NCBI GenBank assembly: GCA_019914945.1
Contig: CM034100.1
Coordinates: 7,203,096 to 7,267,095 of the forward strand
Direction: 5' to 3'
Origin: Typha latifolia
Taxonomy: Eukaryota; Streptophyta; Magnoliopsida; Poales; Typhaceae
Length of the DNA: 64,000 nucleotides
Shown: positions 25,181 through 36,240 of the stretch, piece after piece
Layout: the number at the start of each line of letters is the position of its first letter
How positions within the stretch are numbered: position 1 is the first letter of the stretch
The notes under the pieces: model-generated
Seen by the model: the letters and a program-made list of their open reading frames with translations, nothing else
What the model was told of the DNA's origin: nothing
The model's database searches: none
Position numbers and translations under genes: made by a program

Positions 25181-26049
25181 TATTTTTATATCTAAAATTT
25201 GATCCGTATTATCTTAAATATGTTAGAAAGTTTATTAAATTTTCTACAACTGTCTCTAAGGAAGATCTTCAAATTCTTTCTAGTTTGATCATATATGACA
25301 CAAGAAATAAATGTTTCAATTTGGATATAACGTCAAAAAATTAAAGTACAAATAAAACTACAGAGGCCAAAATAAATTTAGACCTAACTACAACTAGATA
25401 AAATATAATTTCTCCAATAAGATTTGTACAGTAATTAATTGGATTGGAAGTTCTCTCTTAAAATCAATATTATTTCTTCACTTCTTCCTCTCCCCCTCCT
25501 TATATTCTTCCAAGTCATCCTCTTTCTTTCCTTTTTTTTTACCATACTATTTCTATTATCTAATTGGTATATTAATACCAAGTTTATTTTATTTTTCTCA
25601 AATTTACAATAAACCCTTGCATATGTTTGCTTTTATTTTACCCTAACGTTTTAATTTTTCTAGAAAAGCCATGCCATTTACATTTAATAAATTGGATTAA
25701 TATTAACTCACTTTATTAATAATGTAGAAAAGGAATGAGCTATCTAATTCAAAGTGATATTTCTAACATTCATATGTTAACCTCATCAATGCCCATAATG
25801 AGCTCATATGAAATGGTTTTACTCTCAATATCCCATATGATACGGTCCAAGTCTAAATTGAGTCTCAGTAAAAAAATTTGGAAACTTATAATTTGCACAA
25901 TTTGGGAAATTAATGAGCAAATATTCATATGAAGCCTGAAAAATATGAGAGAGATTAGATCAGTTATTTTGATCTATATTTATTTGTATTTTGATTTTTT
26001 TTCATATTCATACGCTATCTTGGGTAGAATGTTACAATCCAACTACCCG

Positions 26050-26524
26050 GGTGTCGCTGGGGAACGAGAGAATAGGAAGAAAGAAGACGAAAGAGGCAGG
26101 GCAAAAACTCAATTCATCAATAATGATTCCATGGTTGCCATCCATACCTTTAGAGGCTAACCAAATAATTCAAAAATGACAATTATTAACCCTAAAACAG
26201 TATATTTTCGCCGACCGCATTTGAACGTGCCCGACCGCGTTTGAACGCGCCTGATCGCGTTCGAACGCACATTTTGCTTTTTTTATATGTGTGAATGTGA
26301 TGTAGGCATTCGTAGGCGCGTTCGAACGCATTTTTGCACTCTTTAGATGTGCAAACCTGATGTAGGCGTTCACAAACGCGTTCGAACGCACTTCACCCAC
26401 GTTCGAACACGACATACATAAAACTTATTTTTTTTTAATAATTAAACACTAAAGTAAAGAAATAAAGACATCCCTAAAGTGTATCCATGCTTCAGACGGC
26501 ATTGGTGAAGTCCGAATCGTATCA
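26050..26524 (-). repeat. Truncated 3' LTR of the minus-strand gypsy
   Basis: It is homologous to the right-hand LTR from the segment GGGGAACGAGAGAATAGG onward and ends with GAATCGTATCA at 26524. The other 400 bp of the LTR, including its outer end, are absent, so no target duplication can be read. It carries four TTCGAA sites. Confidence 0.8.
26216..26410 (-). repeat. TTCGAA palindrome array A
   Basis: TTCGAA occurs at 26260, 26321, 26381 and 26402, each inside GCGTTCGAACGC-like sequence. Decayed forms such as GCGTTTGAACGC lie at 26228 and 26240. It is in the truncated LTR of the minus-strand element. Confidence 0.85.
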
Positions 26525-26569
26525 ATCCACCACGCTTCCACAACCTTGTCCTCAAGATTTGAAATTAGG

Positions 26570-27251
26570 GAAGCGATCTTTGAACTCTGACTCAAGCTCC
26601 TCCATAATTTGATCCTCTGCTTTGGTTCCCCACATATCTAAAAATAGAGGAAGGGTTGGTGCTGAAAAGGAGGTGAGCTCACTTGTGTCCGGTCGCGAAA
26701 AGGAATCGGCCGCTTGGTTCTCGATCCCTTTTTAGTAGACTAGTTCCTAGTCATAACCAAGGAGTTTTGTCACCCATCGTTGCTATGTTGGGGTGTGCAC
26801 ACGTTGCTCCATGAAGTAGGGTAAGTTACACTGGTCCGTGCGAATAGTAAATCATTAGCCAATCAAGTAGGGTCGCTATTTGGTGACGGCGTGTAGAATT
26901 GCTAGCATTTCGTGCTCGTAGGTGGATAGCTGTTACGACCGGTTTGACAATGCCTTGCTCATATATGCCATGGGTCTGCCCTCTTGCATCAAAACAACTC
27001 CAATGCCCTCACCCGAAGCGTCGCATTCCACCACAAAGGGCTTATTGAAATTTGGTAGTGCTAGAATCGGTGCGGTAGACATGCCTGTCTTCAATGCTTC
27101 AAAGGCCTCCATCGTCTTGCCCGTCCATTGAAATCCTCCTTTTCTGAGTAAGGAGGTTAGCGGGGCAGCAATCTTGCCGTAGTTGGCAACGAATTGCCTA
27201 TAGTATCCCGTCAACCCAAGGAATCCCTTCAATGCTCGCTGATTAGTGGGA
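26570..27251 (-). pseudogene. End of reverse transcriptase and RNase H of the split minus-strand gypsy
   Basis: The frame from 27251 reads [39 protein letters not shown] and later STYEHEMLAILHAVTK, which are the connection and RNase H of a gypsy polyprotein. Stops appear from about 26907. It is the direct continuation of the reverse transcriptase ending at 33442. Confidence 0.85.
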
Positions 27252-27332
27252 ATCGGTAATACAATTAGATAGGATCTTTTCTTATTACATTAGGTGTTTA
27301 TTTTCATTAAAATAAAATTCTTGTAGGTCGCT

Positions 27333-27545
27333 TTCGAACGTAGGAGGGGTCGCGTTCAAATGCCCTTGTAAATGCTTGTATCAGGTTCGCAAATATAGAG
27401 AATGCATATTGTGCATTCGAACGCAGTCGGGCGAGTTCGAACGCCTATGTTCGAATGCCTGCATCGCATTTGCACATACAGAGAACGTCTTTTGGTACGT
27501 TCGAACGCGATCGGGCACGTTCGAACGCGATCGGGCACGTTCGAA
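27333..27545 (+). repeat. TTCGAA palindrome array B with 20-bp periodicity
   Basis: TTCGAA is found at 27333, 27416, 27436, 27450, 27500, 27520 and 27540. The last three are exactly 20 bp apart, in the unit ACGTTCGAACGCGATCGGGC. The array ends 66 bp before the TATA box. Confidence 0.9.
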
Positions 27546-27610
27546 CGCGATCGACGGGAATCCTCTAGAATTAGGGTTTCATATTATTTTAGGACTTGTT
27601 GGCTAGCCTC

Positions 27611-27620
27611 TATATATATG
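27611..27620 (+). promoter_or_regulatory. LTR TATA box
   Basis: TATATATATG lies in the conserved context TAGCCTC-TATA-TGGATGGCAGCC, also seen at 32869 and, as TATAAA, at 51859. It probably sets the U3/R boundary just downstream. Confidence 0.65.
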
Positions 27621-28171
27621 TGGATGGCAGCCAAATTCATTATGCTATTAAATTATTGATTTCTTGCCTCTTATCTTCTCTCTAGACTTCTCTCTCCTCC
27701 CTCTTCACCATCCTCTACCGTTTACAAGGTTTCTCCTAACTTCTAATCTTCCTCGACTATCGAGCCCCCCTATTCTTTGGGATCTTGACCACTTCGTTCC
27801 CTTCGTCTATATCCCTAAATCACATTCATAATCCACCTTCATCTCCATATCCATCCATAACCCTAACATCCACTCCATCCGTCAGCACCACTATCACCCA
27901 TATTATTCCGTATTTTCGTCTCTGCTATAGTTTAAATCTGCGAATAGCATAAATACAAAAGTTGTAGATAAAAAATTTACGGATCTAATCCAATTGGTTT
28001 TGTAATTTTTTGACTACCGAAAAATATCTGACGAATATTTTCACATGGTTGCATGGACTGATTCCTGTAATATATTCAAATCTTGAAGGAATAGTTGCAT
28101 AGTCTATCTTTGGTTTCAGATATTATCAATTTGGTATCAAAGCTTATCAAGTGGTATCAAAGCTTATCAAT

Positions 28172-28183
28172 TGGTATCAGAGC
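28172..28183 (+). other. Primer-binding site (initiator-Met tRNA)
   Basis: TGGTATCAGAGC follows the 5' LTR by two bases and is complementary to the 3' end of plant initiator-methionine tRNA, the usual primer of gypsy and Copia elements. Confidence 0.9.
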
Positions 28184-28207
28184 AGGCGAACCTCAGACCT
28201 CCATTAA

Positions 28208-29390
28208 TGGTTGAAACAAGGAATATGACATTAACAAGGAGACCTATGGAGAGCACATCGATAAGGGAAGACTCAATCCACGATGACCCTAACCGTGAGG
28301 TCAATTCCTTTGGAGCGACCAATTCAAGTTGACTCAATTCAAAAGGATCATAATGATTTCAAAGAATATGACATGGACCGATTTGATTCGTTATCTCCTT
28401 GACGGCGATCGAAGTTTCAAGAAAGACCAGCAGTGGGACCTCATCGAACTGATACCCACAGGTCCAGGTGCGTCATGTGAGTGTCAATGATCCCTTCTTA
28501 CCATTGCAAAACCCAAGACTAGAGGTGGTGGAACCCGAGAGGCGTGCGACACCAATGCGCTTCGTCGATGAGGAGGATTGACACTATGAGGATGAGGTTG
28601 ATCCCTATGGAGATTGTGGTGGACATGCTTGAGGATTTAGAGGAGGTGATCAACCTGCATAAAGGTTTACACTTAAACCAAGGATCTTTCGCGAACCCGA
28701 CAATGCTATTCGGGGGAGAACCGTATGTTTGGACTTTTCAAAATTCCAAGGCGGTGATCTAACGGATTGGGTGTTTCAAGTTGAACAATATTTTAATTGT
28801 CAAGGTACAACGGAAGATGCAAAAGTCCAGATGGCAAGCTTTCACCTCCAAGAAACGGCATTGCATTGGTATAGATCTATTCTTCGTGGTGGTGGATTTA
28901 TCAGATGGGGACGACCGTATTGGAGTACCAAGCTGAGTTTGAGAGAGTTAGTAGTCGTTGTGAGCCACTTTAGCCTGAACGGACATTGATGAGTATATTT
29001 ATTTTATGGCTGCAGGATGAGATACAAGCGGATGTTCGTGCTCTATGTCCTACTACTCTTGAGGAGGCCTTTGAGAAGGTTGTGAGGATAGAGCAAAAAC
29101 ATAAGGCTCTAAAGATGGCAACGAAAATCAATTGGGGCAACCGAGATGGGCGGTTTGCACTTAGAACGTCGATTGGAAATTCTGCGGTTTCAAAAATAGC
29201 ACTGTGAGTACTACACCACGACCACCTTTGGGACCTTTTTCCGATGTTAAAGGAGGCACAAGACCTCCCGTTCGAACTCTCACACCTGCCTAGGTGGAGG
29301 AGCGAAGAGCGAAAGGCCTTTGCTTTCGATGTGATGAGCATTTTACCCTCGGTCATTAGTGTTCTAAATCGATCGGGAGTGTGATGCTTA
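28208..29390 (+). pseudogene. gag of the nested plus-strand gypsy
   Basis: A start ATG at 28208 lies shortly after the primer site, and the product begins MVETRN. Later frames contain LDFSKFQGGDLTDWVFQVEQ (the retrotransposon gag domain) and LHWYRSILRGGG, then a nucleocapsid knuckle region near 29310-29340. Several frameshifts split it. Confidence 0.8.
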
Positions 29391-29399
29391 TCAACGGTC

Positions 29400-29820
29400 T
29401 TGAGGAGGATGATGAGGTTATTGATGATGGAGAGTGTCCAGAGGAGGTCCATGAGGAGACCATTGGGGGGGGGGGGGGGCGTGGAGGAAGATATCCAAGC
29501 TGAAATATCGATGCATACATATTCGGGTACTTCTGCGCTGAGGACGTTACGAGTAGACGGACTTATTAGAAAGCATTGTGTGCACATCCTCATCAATTCG
29601 GAGAGTACACACAAATTTCTAGACGAGAGGAGATTGGATTTGGATGCCGAGCCAACCACGGGATTTGACGTTGCTATTGGAGGCGGCACGAAGCTTAGGG
29701 CGGAGAGCTTGTGTCGCTAGGTCATATACGGGGTGGGGTGCAAGGGCACGATATCATTGTGGACTTGTATTTGTTGGCACTGCAAGGAGCGGACATTATC
29801 CTTGGTGCTCAGTGTTACAG
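29400..29820 (+). pseudogene. Aspartic protease region, active site altered, with a 15-G run
   Basis: The frame around 29575-29625 reads HILINSESTHKFLDER, where gypsy proteases have D-S-G-S-T-H-N-F. Both the catalytic Asp and the Gly are changed. A run of fifteen G at 29465-29479 lies just upstream and would itself disturb the frame. Confidence 0.8.
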
Positions 29821-29949
29821 AGTTTGGGACCCATCATATTTGATTTCTGGAGAATGTTGATAAAATATAAACAAGGAAACAAAGATGTGTGGCTTAATGG
29901 TGTTCGGCTTTCGCCGATTCCTGCGATGCAGCCTATGATGGGGCTGCCT

Positions 29950-31310
29950 TGTGCGTATGATTTGGCATATCTTCTTCAGTTAGGTCCAGTAGGAGATGAA
30001 CCTCAAACGAGTTCAGACTACCATTGAATTGTCTAATTTATTAGATAATTTTTCTGGACTGTTTGAGGAGCCATAAGAGTTGCCACCGAGGAGAGCGTCA
30101 GACCATCGCATAGAGATTATACCCGTGGTTACACTGGGGAACGTGAGGCTATATCGGTATCCACATGTGCAAAATGAAGTTATCTCAAAGATAGTAGCCG
30201 AGATGTTGGAGTAATATCTCATTCAACCAAGTCATAGCTCATATTCATCCCCCGTGCTATTGGAGCAAAAAGAAGGATGAGACATGACATTTTTGTGTCG
30301 ACTATCGGGCACTAAATGCTATTACTATCTTGAGGAGTTGCTGGACGAGCTTGCAGGGGCGACTATATTTAGTAAGCTTGACTTGAGGGCCGGGTATCAT
30401 CAAATTAGATATCACCCGGCGGATAAACACAAAACAATATTTCAAACTCCGGACGGGCATTACGAGTTTCGGGTGATGTCTTTTGGTCTCACCAATGCTC
30501 CAGCTACCTTTCAAGGCCTCATGAATGATATATTTTGGCCTCTTCCGAAGGTATGTCTTGGTTTTTTTGACGATATTTTGGTGTATAGTAGGACTGAATT
30601 GGAGCATTGGCGGCCTTTGGAGGATGTGCTGAATTTGTTGAAGCAAAATTAATTAAAGATCAAGACGTCCAAGTGCCTATGGGGAGTACCACAACGGCGG
30701 ATCCTCGAAAGGTTGCATGTATGACCGCTTAGCCTATTCCTACTACTGCCATCAAATTGAGAGAATTTTTGGGGCTGACCGGATATTATCGACGCTTCAT
30801 TGCTGGATATGGCGAGATTGATGCTCCTCTCATTTTTTTTGTTGAAGGACTCTTTTAGATGGACGGATGAAGCTACCTTAGCCTTTGAAAAACTAAAAAC
30901 AGCAATGACGACGGCACCCATTCTAGCGCTACCGGACTTCACCAAAGAGTTTATTGTGGAATGTGATGCGTCGGGTGTTGACATAGGAGTTGTACTTATG
31001 CAAGGAGGACGTCCCATAGCCTTTTTTAGTAAGACTTTATCACAAAAATCTCAGCAATTATTGACTTATGAGAGAGATGTTGGCAATTCTATATGCGGTG
31101 ACAAAGTGGAGGCCTTACTTGATCGGTAAATGATTTATTATCCAAACTGATCAAAGGAGCCTTCCATACTTTATGGGGCAGCGCATACACACTCCGGCAC
31201 ATCAGTGATGGGTCACAAAATTACTGGGATATGATTATAAAATTCAATATAAGAAGGGAACATAAAATATAGCGGCGGATGCACTATCGTGCCAACCCGA
31301 TACCGCCGAG
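29950..31310 (+). pseudogene. Reverse transcriptase and RNase H of the nested plus-strand gypsy
   Basis: Frames contain [38 protein letters not shown] and an intact catalytic [10 protein letters not shown] at about 30562-30595. RNase H follows with FIVECDASGVDIGVVLMQGG and ends with ADALS at about 31275. Part of the connection is deleted near 30690. Confidence 0.9.
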
Positions 31311-31499
31311 CTTGCAACCTATTCATCTCCTACCTTTTCCTTCCTTGACGAGCTGAGGTATGCATGTACATCTAACCCAGATATTTTGAGATTACTGTAG
31401 GAGGTGATGGATGATCCAGAGCGCCATTCATAGTTTGAAAATCAAGGCGGTTTGCTACTGGACTACGGATGCATTCGAGTGCTCACAAATAATGGATTA

Positions 31500-32150
31500 A
31501 GGTAGAAATTGTTGGAGCACTTCCACCACACTTCAGAGGCTGGTCATGAGGGTTCTTGCGAACTTATTAGAGGATATTTCAGAGTTGCACATGGCTAGGA
31601 TTGAGGCGGGATGTGAGGAGTTTTGTTCGTGCTTGCGAAGTTTGTCAAAGGGCTAAGGCAACCACATTGAAATCAGCCGGATTACTTCAGTCTTTACCTA
31701 TACCGGACCGTGTTTGGGAAGACATTTCTATGAATTTCATAGAGGGTCTTCTGCTGGTACGTGGTTATTCTGTTATCTTTATGATGGTTGACAGATTGAG
31801 CAAGTATGCGCACTTTTCGGCATTGTCACATCCGTTTTCAGCCAAGTTAGTGGCTGAAAGTTTTGTTAGAGATGTTGCTCGGTTACATGGCATACCATGC
31901 ACGATTGTCTCGGATCGTGATCGTGTATTTATGGGTGACTTTTGGATTGAGTTTTTCAGGTTGTAGGAGACTCGATTGAACTTTAGTTCGGCCTACCATT
32001 AGCAGACGGACGGCCAAATCGAAGTGCTCAATCGAGGCATTGAGCAGTATTTAAGTGCTTTGTGGGAGAGATGCCGAGACAATGATTAGAGTTCTTACTG
32101 TGGGCAGAGTGGTCTTATAACACCGCCTACCATAGCAGCATTGGCATGAC
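31500..32150 (+). pseudogene. Integrase of the nested plus-strand gypsy
   Basis: A zinc-binding N-terminal part (HH near 31525, C-x2-C in ACEVCQRAK near 31634) is followed by the catalytic core with DISMNFIEGLL, VDRLSKYAHFSAL and VSDRDRVFMGDFW. The first catalytic Asp of the D-D-E triad is Asn here (MNFIEG). Confidence 0.85.
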
Positions 32151-32688
32151 TCCATTTGAGGTGGTGTATGGACGCACAACTCCGACGTTACGCGCTTATG
32201 ATCCAGTAGCATATGTAGATCGTACGGAGATGGACGTAGTCTTAATGGATAGAGACGCCACATTGAGGAGGTTGCGTGCTCATCTTAAACTTGCTCAAAA
32301 CTGCATGAAGCAAGTTTATGATCATAGCCATATGGAGCAGGAGTTTGATATTGACAGTTGGGTGTTTGTGAGGGTGCAACCATATTGACAAGTGACCTTA
32401 CGTCCGATGTGAAACTAAAAGTTAGCACATCGCTACTTTGGTCCATTTCGGGTGTTGGAGTGTATTGGTCCAGTTGCATATCATTTGAAACAGCCAGAGG
32501 GGTCGAAAGTGCATCCTGTCTTCCATGTTTCATTGCTGTGGGAGTGGATTGGAGATCATGAGATCGTTGGATCGGTTCTACCGGAGCCATTAGAGGAGAT
32601 AGAGATCGTAGAGCCAGTTCGAGTACTTGCTAGACACCAACGACAACATGGTACCAGATTGGAGATGGATATTCTAGTTGAGTGGCTT
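32150..32688 (+). pseudogene. Integrase C-terminus and chromodomain-type tail
   Basis: The frame includes MTPFEVVYGRTTPTLRAY, then [12 protein letters not shown] and [20 protein letters not shown], and the beginning of a chromodomain-like tail ([20 protein letters not shown]). It is cut off by the deletion that also removed the first 155 bp of the 3' LTR. Confidence 0.75.
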
Positions 32689-32689
32689 G

Positions 32690-33436
32690 TGCGTTCGAAC
32701 GTGGTCGGGCGAGTTCGAACGCCCGCGTTCAAACGCCTGCATTGCGTTCGCACATATAGAGAATGTCTTTTGGTGAGTTTGAATGCGATCGGGTGCATTC
32801 GAACGCGATCGACGAGAATCCTCTAGAATTAGGGTTTCATATTATTTTAGGACTTGTTGGTTATCCTCTATATATATGTGGATGGCAGCCAAATTGATTA
32901 TGCTATTGGATTATTGATTTCTTGCCTCCTATCTTCTCTCTAGACTTCTCCATCCTCCTTTTTCACCATCCTTCCACCTCTACTGTTGGAAAGGTTTCTC
33001 CTAACTTCTAATCTTCCTCGATTGTCGAGCTTCCCTCTTCTTTAGGATCTCGACCACTTCGTTCCCTTTATCTATATCCCTAAATCACATCCACAATCCA
33101 CCTTCATCTCCATATCCATCCATAACCCTAACATCCACTCCACCCGTCACCACCACCATCACCCATGTTATTCTGTATTTTCGTCCCTGCTACAGTTCAA
33201 ATCTGCAAATGGCATAAATATGAAAGTTGTAGATCAGGAAGTTACGGATCTAATCCAATTAGGTTTTGTAATTTTCTAACTCCTAGAGAATATCAGATAA
33301 ATATTTTTACACGATTGCACGAATTGATTCTAGTAATACATTCAGATCTTGAAGGAATAGTTGCATAGCCTATCTTTGATTCCAGATATTATCAATTTGG
33401 TATCAGAGCTTATCAAAGTGGTATCAGAGCTTATCA
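32690..33436 (+). repeat. 3' LTR of the nested plus-strand gypsy, 5' truncated
   Basis: It matches the 5' LTR from about 27412 to its end, AGCTTATCA at 33436, followed by the duplicated ATCGG. It includes a TATA box near 32869. Confidence 0.85.
32694..32803 (+). repeat. TTCGAA palindrome array C
   Basis: TTCGAA is at 32694, 32714 and 32798. The sites matching 27450, 27500 and 27520 are decayed or lost (GTTCAAACGC, GTTTGAATGC). The array ends 66 bp before the TATA box. Confidence 0.85.
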
Positions 33437-33442
33437 ATCGGC

Positions 33443-34158
33443 TAGTCCACCATATTCTTGATCTTGCTTGGATCGGCTTCCACTCCTCTCGCTGAGATTA
33501 TATGTCCCAAATACTCCACTCGTGGCTCTCCTCAAAGACACTTTCTCATCTTGACTTATACCTGGTTTTGTTGCAAGATATTCAACACCTTATGCACATG
33601 CCACAAGTGCTCGCTCCAATTTCTGCTATACACTAGAATATCATTAAAGAAGACGAGCACGTATCGACGCAAGAGCGGGCGAAAAAGGTCATTCATCAGC
33701 CCTTGAAAGGTGGCCAGTGCATTGGTGAGTCCAAATGGCATGACTCGGAACTCATAGTGGTCATCATGAGTTCGGAATACCGTTTTGTGCACATCTTTCG
33801 GGTCAACACGGATTTGATGATATCTCACTCTTAAGTCAAGTTTGTTGAAGTAAGTCGATCCTATAAGTTTATCCAGCAACTCCTCGATCACTGGTATTGG
33901 ATACTGGTCTTTGACGGTGATCGCATTCAAGGCTCGGTAGTCGACGTAAAATTGCGAACTCCTATCTTTCTTCCGAACGAGCAGCACCAGCGATGAGTAG
34001 GCACTTCTACTTGATTGAAGAATCCCTTGCTCTAGCATCTCCACCACCAATTTGCTAATCTCTTCATTCTGGACATGTAGGTACCGATAGGGTCGAACAT
34101 TTGCTAGTTCAGCCCCTAAAATGATTTGGATGTGATGGTCATGCCGACAGGTCGGCAA
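33443..34158 (-). pseudogene. Reverse transcriptase of the split minus-strand gypsy
   Basis: From 34158 the frame reads [59 protein letters not shown] and [18 protein letters not shown]. The catalytic motif is FFNDILVYS, so the first Asp is Asn. It runs to the nested insertion at 33441. Confidence 0.9.
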
Positions 34159-34428
34159 CAGTCCTCAGGGTTCCTCGAAGAGATCCCTAAATTCCTGCAG
34201 TAGCTCTTGCATGTCAGCGACTATTTCCCTTGATGGTGGATGTTCCGGTTCAGCAACATCCATTTGCAATAGTAGAGCTCGATCCCCTACACATGGAAGT
34301 CCCAAAAGTGGTTGCAACGTCGGCCCTTGCCATGGTTGGTTTCCATCTAGCAGCACTCTTCGACCATTCCTCCGAAATATAAGTGTGAGGTTTGAAAAAT
34401 CAAATATTACGGGCCCTAAGCTTTGAAG

Positions 34429-34872
34429 TCATTGGGTCTCCAAAACAATGTTGGCACCCCGCAAGGCCAACGGGTAAAGATCCAATGTGAAAGTTTGGCC
34501 TTGCACTTTTAATTCCACACCTCCACAAATAAAATCTGCCCACAATGTGGTGCCATCTCCAATTGTCACATCGATCCCTTTCGTGAGTTCCGACTCGAGC
34601 CCAATCTTCCTAAGAAGCATCTTGTCAATGAAGTTGTGGGTGGACCCAGTGTCGATCAAGATTCTCACTGTGGTTTTCTTGACTACATTGTTCACCCGCA
34701 AAGTCTTTGGCATGGCTGTCCTTGAATATGCGTGGAGGGAGGTTTCAACTATTATGTCCTCCACGGGGTGCTCCTCAGCTACTTCTCCTTGATGTCCAGC
34801 CACACCTTCATCTTCGGCTGCAAACTCACCCTCCACATCCTCCAATCCATCTATTAGCATCACCGATCCCAT
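34429..34872 (-). pseudogene. Aspartic protease of the split minus-strand gypsy
   Basis: The uninterrupted 147-codon frame contains TVRILIDTGSTHNFIDKM, an intact D-T-G active site, and ends with VLETQ. A CCHC-like knuckle with CFRCDEKFIPKH lies just upstream, with its last Cys replaced by Tyr. Confidence 0.85.
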
Positions 34873-34899
34873 CTGTTTAGCGTAGCGATGTTTGGGTAT

Positions 34900-36220
34900 A
34901 AACTTCTCATCACAACGAAAGCATAGGCCTTTGACTCTTCATTCCTCCACTTGATCAGGTGTGAGTGCTCGTCTCGGGCCTCTAGGTGCGTGCTTCACAA
35001 CTTGGGATGGTTTTAGGGGTGCTCGAGGAGGCATTATTGCAGCAACGATTCTTGGTACTTTTGTAACATTTCCTTCCGTTATGGTTGGTTGAGCTTGATT
35101 ACGACTTTCTTGGCTCATCCAATTCTGCTTTAGATGTAACTTCATGGCTCGGTGTTTGTCTTCCAAGAGCACCGCATCTTCGAAGGCCTCCTTTAAGGTT
35201 CTAGGCCTTAAAGCCCTCACGTCGGCTTGTATGTCTCCCCGCAGCCCAGAGATGAAGCTGCGAAGTTGCTGATCCATTCATGGGGGTTGGCATCAACTAC
35301 TTATCCTCTCAAATTCTTCTTGGTATGCCCCAACCGTGGTCTTTTGCACCATTTTTGAGAGGAGAGTATCAAAGTCTTCATACCCCGACGCTCCAAATCG
35401 CCGCGTGATATCAGCGCAAAAGTCAGCCCAAGTTTTGATAGCCTCATTGGCATTGACTGCTCGAAACCAATGAAGCGCTGCATCTTCAAGGTGGAAGCTC
35501 GCAAGTGTCACCTTATTTTCTTCCTCCGTACCCTAGTATGCGAAGAATTGCTCCGCCCTATACAACCAATCTATTCGATTGCCACCTTTGAACTTGGGGA
35601 ATTCGAAACGCACAATTCACCCCACAGATGTCATTGTCTCGATCCGAATCATATCCAAGTCCTTGTCTAACCGGAGGAAGATGCACCATGAATGGTTGAT
35701 GATCCCTCCTTTGATTTTGATTAACTCGCCGCGGTTCTAGTTCGTATTGCCTCGCCCACGGATCTAGATCTCCAAGGTGATCTCCATAGTGGTTCGGTCG
35801 TCGGATGGGTTCACCTGCAACTGGGCCCGGTGGAACCATCCTTGTTTTTCTCTGCCCATAGGGTGGGGGCAGCAGCGGCTCTTGTGGTTGCAAATTCTGA
35901 ATCGGTGGCAGCGGGTTCATGGGAGTGGACTCGCGCTGTGGGGTCGATGGTGCATTCCCGTTCGCCATGGCTTCCCTTGTCGCCTATAATTCCCTCATTA
36001 TCTCCATCATCATCTGGTTCTTAATGGCCATTTATTTGGAAAGATACCCCAACACAGCTTGAACACTAGGCTCTTCCGTATTCCGATTTGGTTGGGCGGT
36101 TCCGCGGGTGGAAGTCCCTACAATCGTTTCCCCCTTCTCTATTGGGAGAATCTCTTCTTTCTCATCTCGCCATGCAGCCATGGCTCTAGATGTCATCATT
36201 GGAAGTGCGTGTCCGAGGAA
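34900..36220 (-). pseudogene. gag of the split minus-strand gypsy
   Basis: Frames on the minus strand include a proline-rich N-terminal part (35968-35558), LHWFRAVNANEAIKTWADFC and EEFERISS of the retrotransposon gag domain (35511-35293), then SFISGLRGDIQADVRALRPR (35277-34939). At least two frame breaks are present. Confidence 0.85.
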
Positions 36221-36225
36221 CGGTG

Positions 36226-36237
36226 GCTCTGATACCA
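36226..36237 (-). other. Primer-binding site of the split minus-strand gypsy
   Basis: The complement reads TGGTATCAGAGC, the initiator-Met tRNA primer site, three bases inside the LTR end at 36241. Confidence 0.9.
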
Positions 36238-36240
36238 ACT

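Larger units (their letters stand above)
24061..26049. other. AT-rich intergenic DNA
   Basis: No gene was recognised. The interval holds an LTR-like fragment at 24560-24960 and a dinucleotide repeat at 25137-25180, both listed separately. Short open frames near 24269 and 25735 have no recognisable content. Confidence 0.4.
27257..28169 (+). repeat. 5' LTR of the nested plus-strand gypsy
   Basis: The LTR runs from TAATACAATTAG to AGCTTATCA. It includes the TTCGAA array (27333-27545), a TATA box TATATATATG at 27611 and then a pyrimidine-rich region. It is the complete copy; the 3' LTR matches it from about position 27412 onward. Confidence 0.85.
27257..33436 (+). mobile_element. Ty3/gypsy chromovirus, plus strand, nested in the minus-strand element
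   Basis: The element is flanked by a perfect 5-bp duplication ATCGG (27252-27256 and 33437-33441) within the host element's polymerase frame. It has a 5' LTR, an initiator-Met type primer site, gag, protease, reverse transcriptase, RNase H, integrase and a 3' LTR lacking its first part. Many stops and frameshifts show it is inactive, but gene order is complete. Its LTR starts TAATAC where the relative at 51504 starts TGATAC. Confidence 0.92.

Noticed and set aside
27333..27545. CRISPR-like array of short spaced repeats
   Set aside because: The spacers are not unique, the repeats are palindromic and decayed, and the setting is a plant LTR.
27500..27545. Heat-shock elements
   Set aside because: The sites are TTCGAA without the two-base spacing of GAAnnTTC or TTCnnGAA, so they do not fit the heat-shock factor site.
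27376..27659. Open frames through the TTCGAA arrays (also 26170-26415, 41927-42190, 51764-51994, 56379-56652, 63392-63601)
   Set aside because: They arise from repeats that are read without stops; the residues are just translated palindromes and are not conserved between frames.
28970..29689. A long 239-codon minus-strand frame over the plus-strand gag
   Set aside because: It is antisense to recognisable gag and protease sequence and has no known motif.
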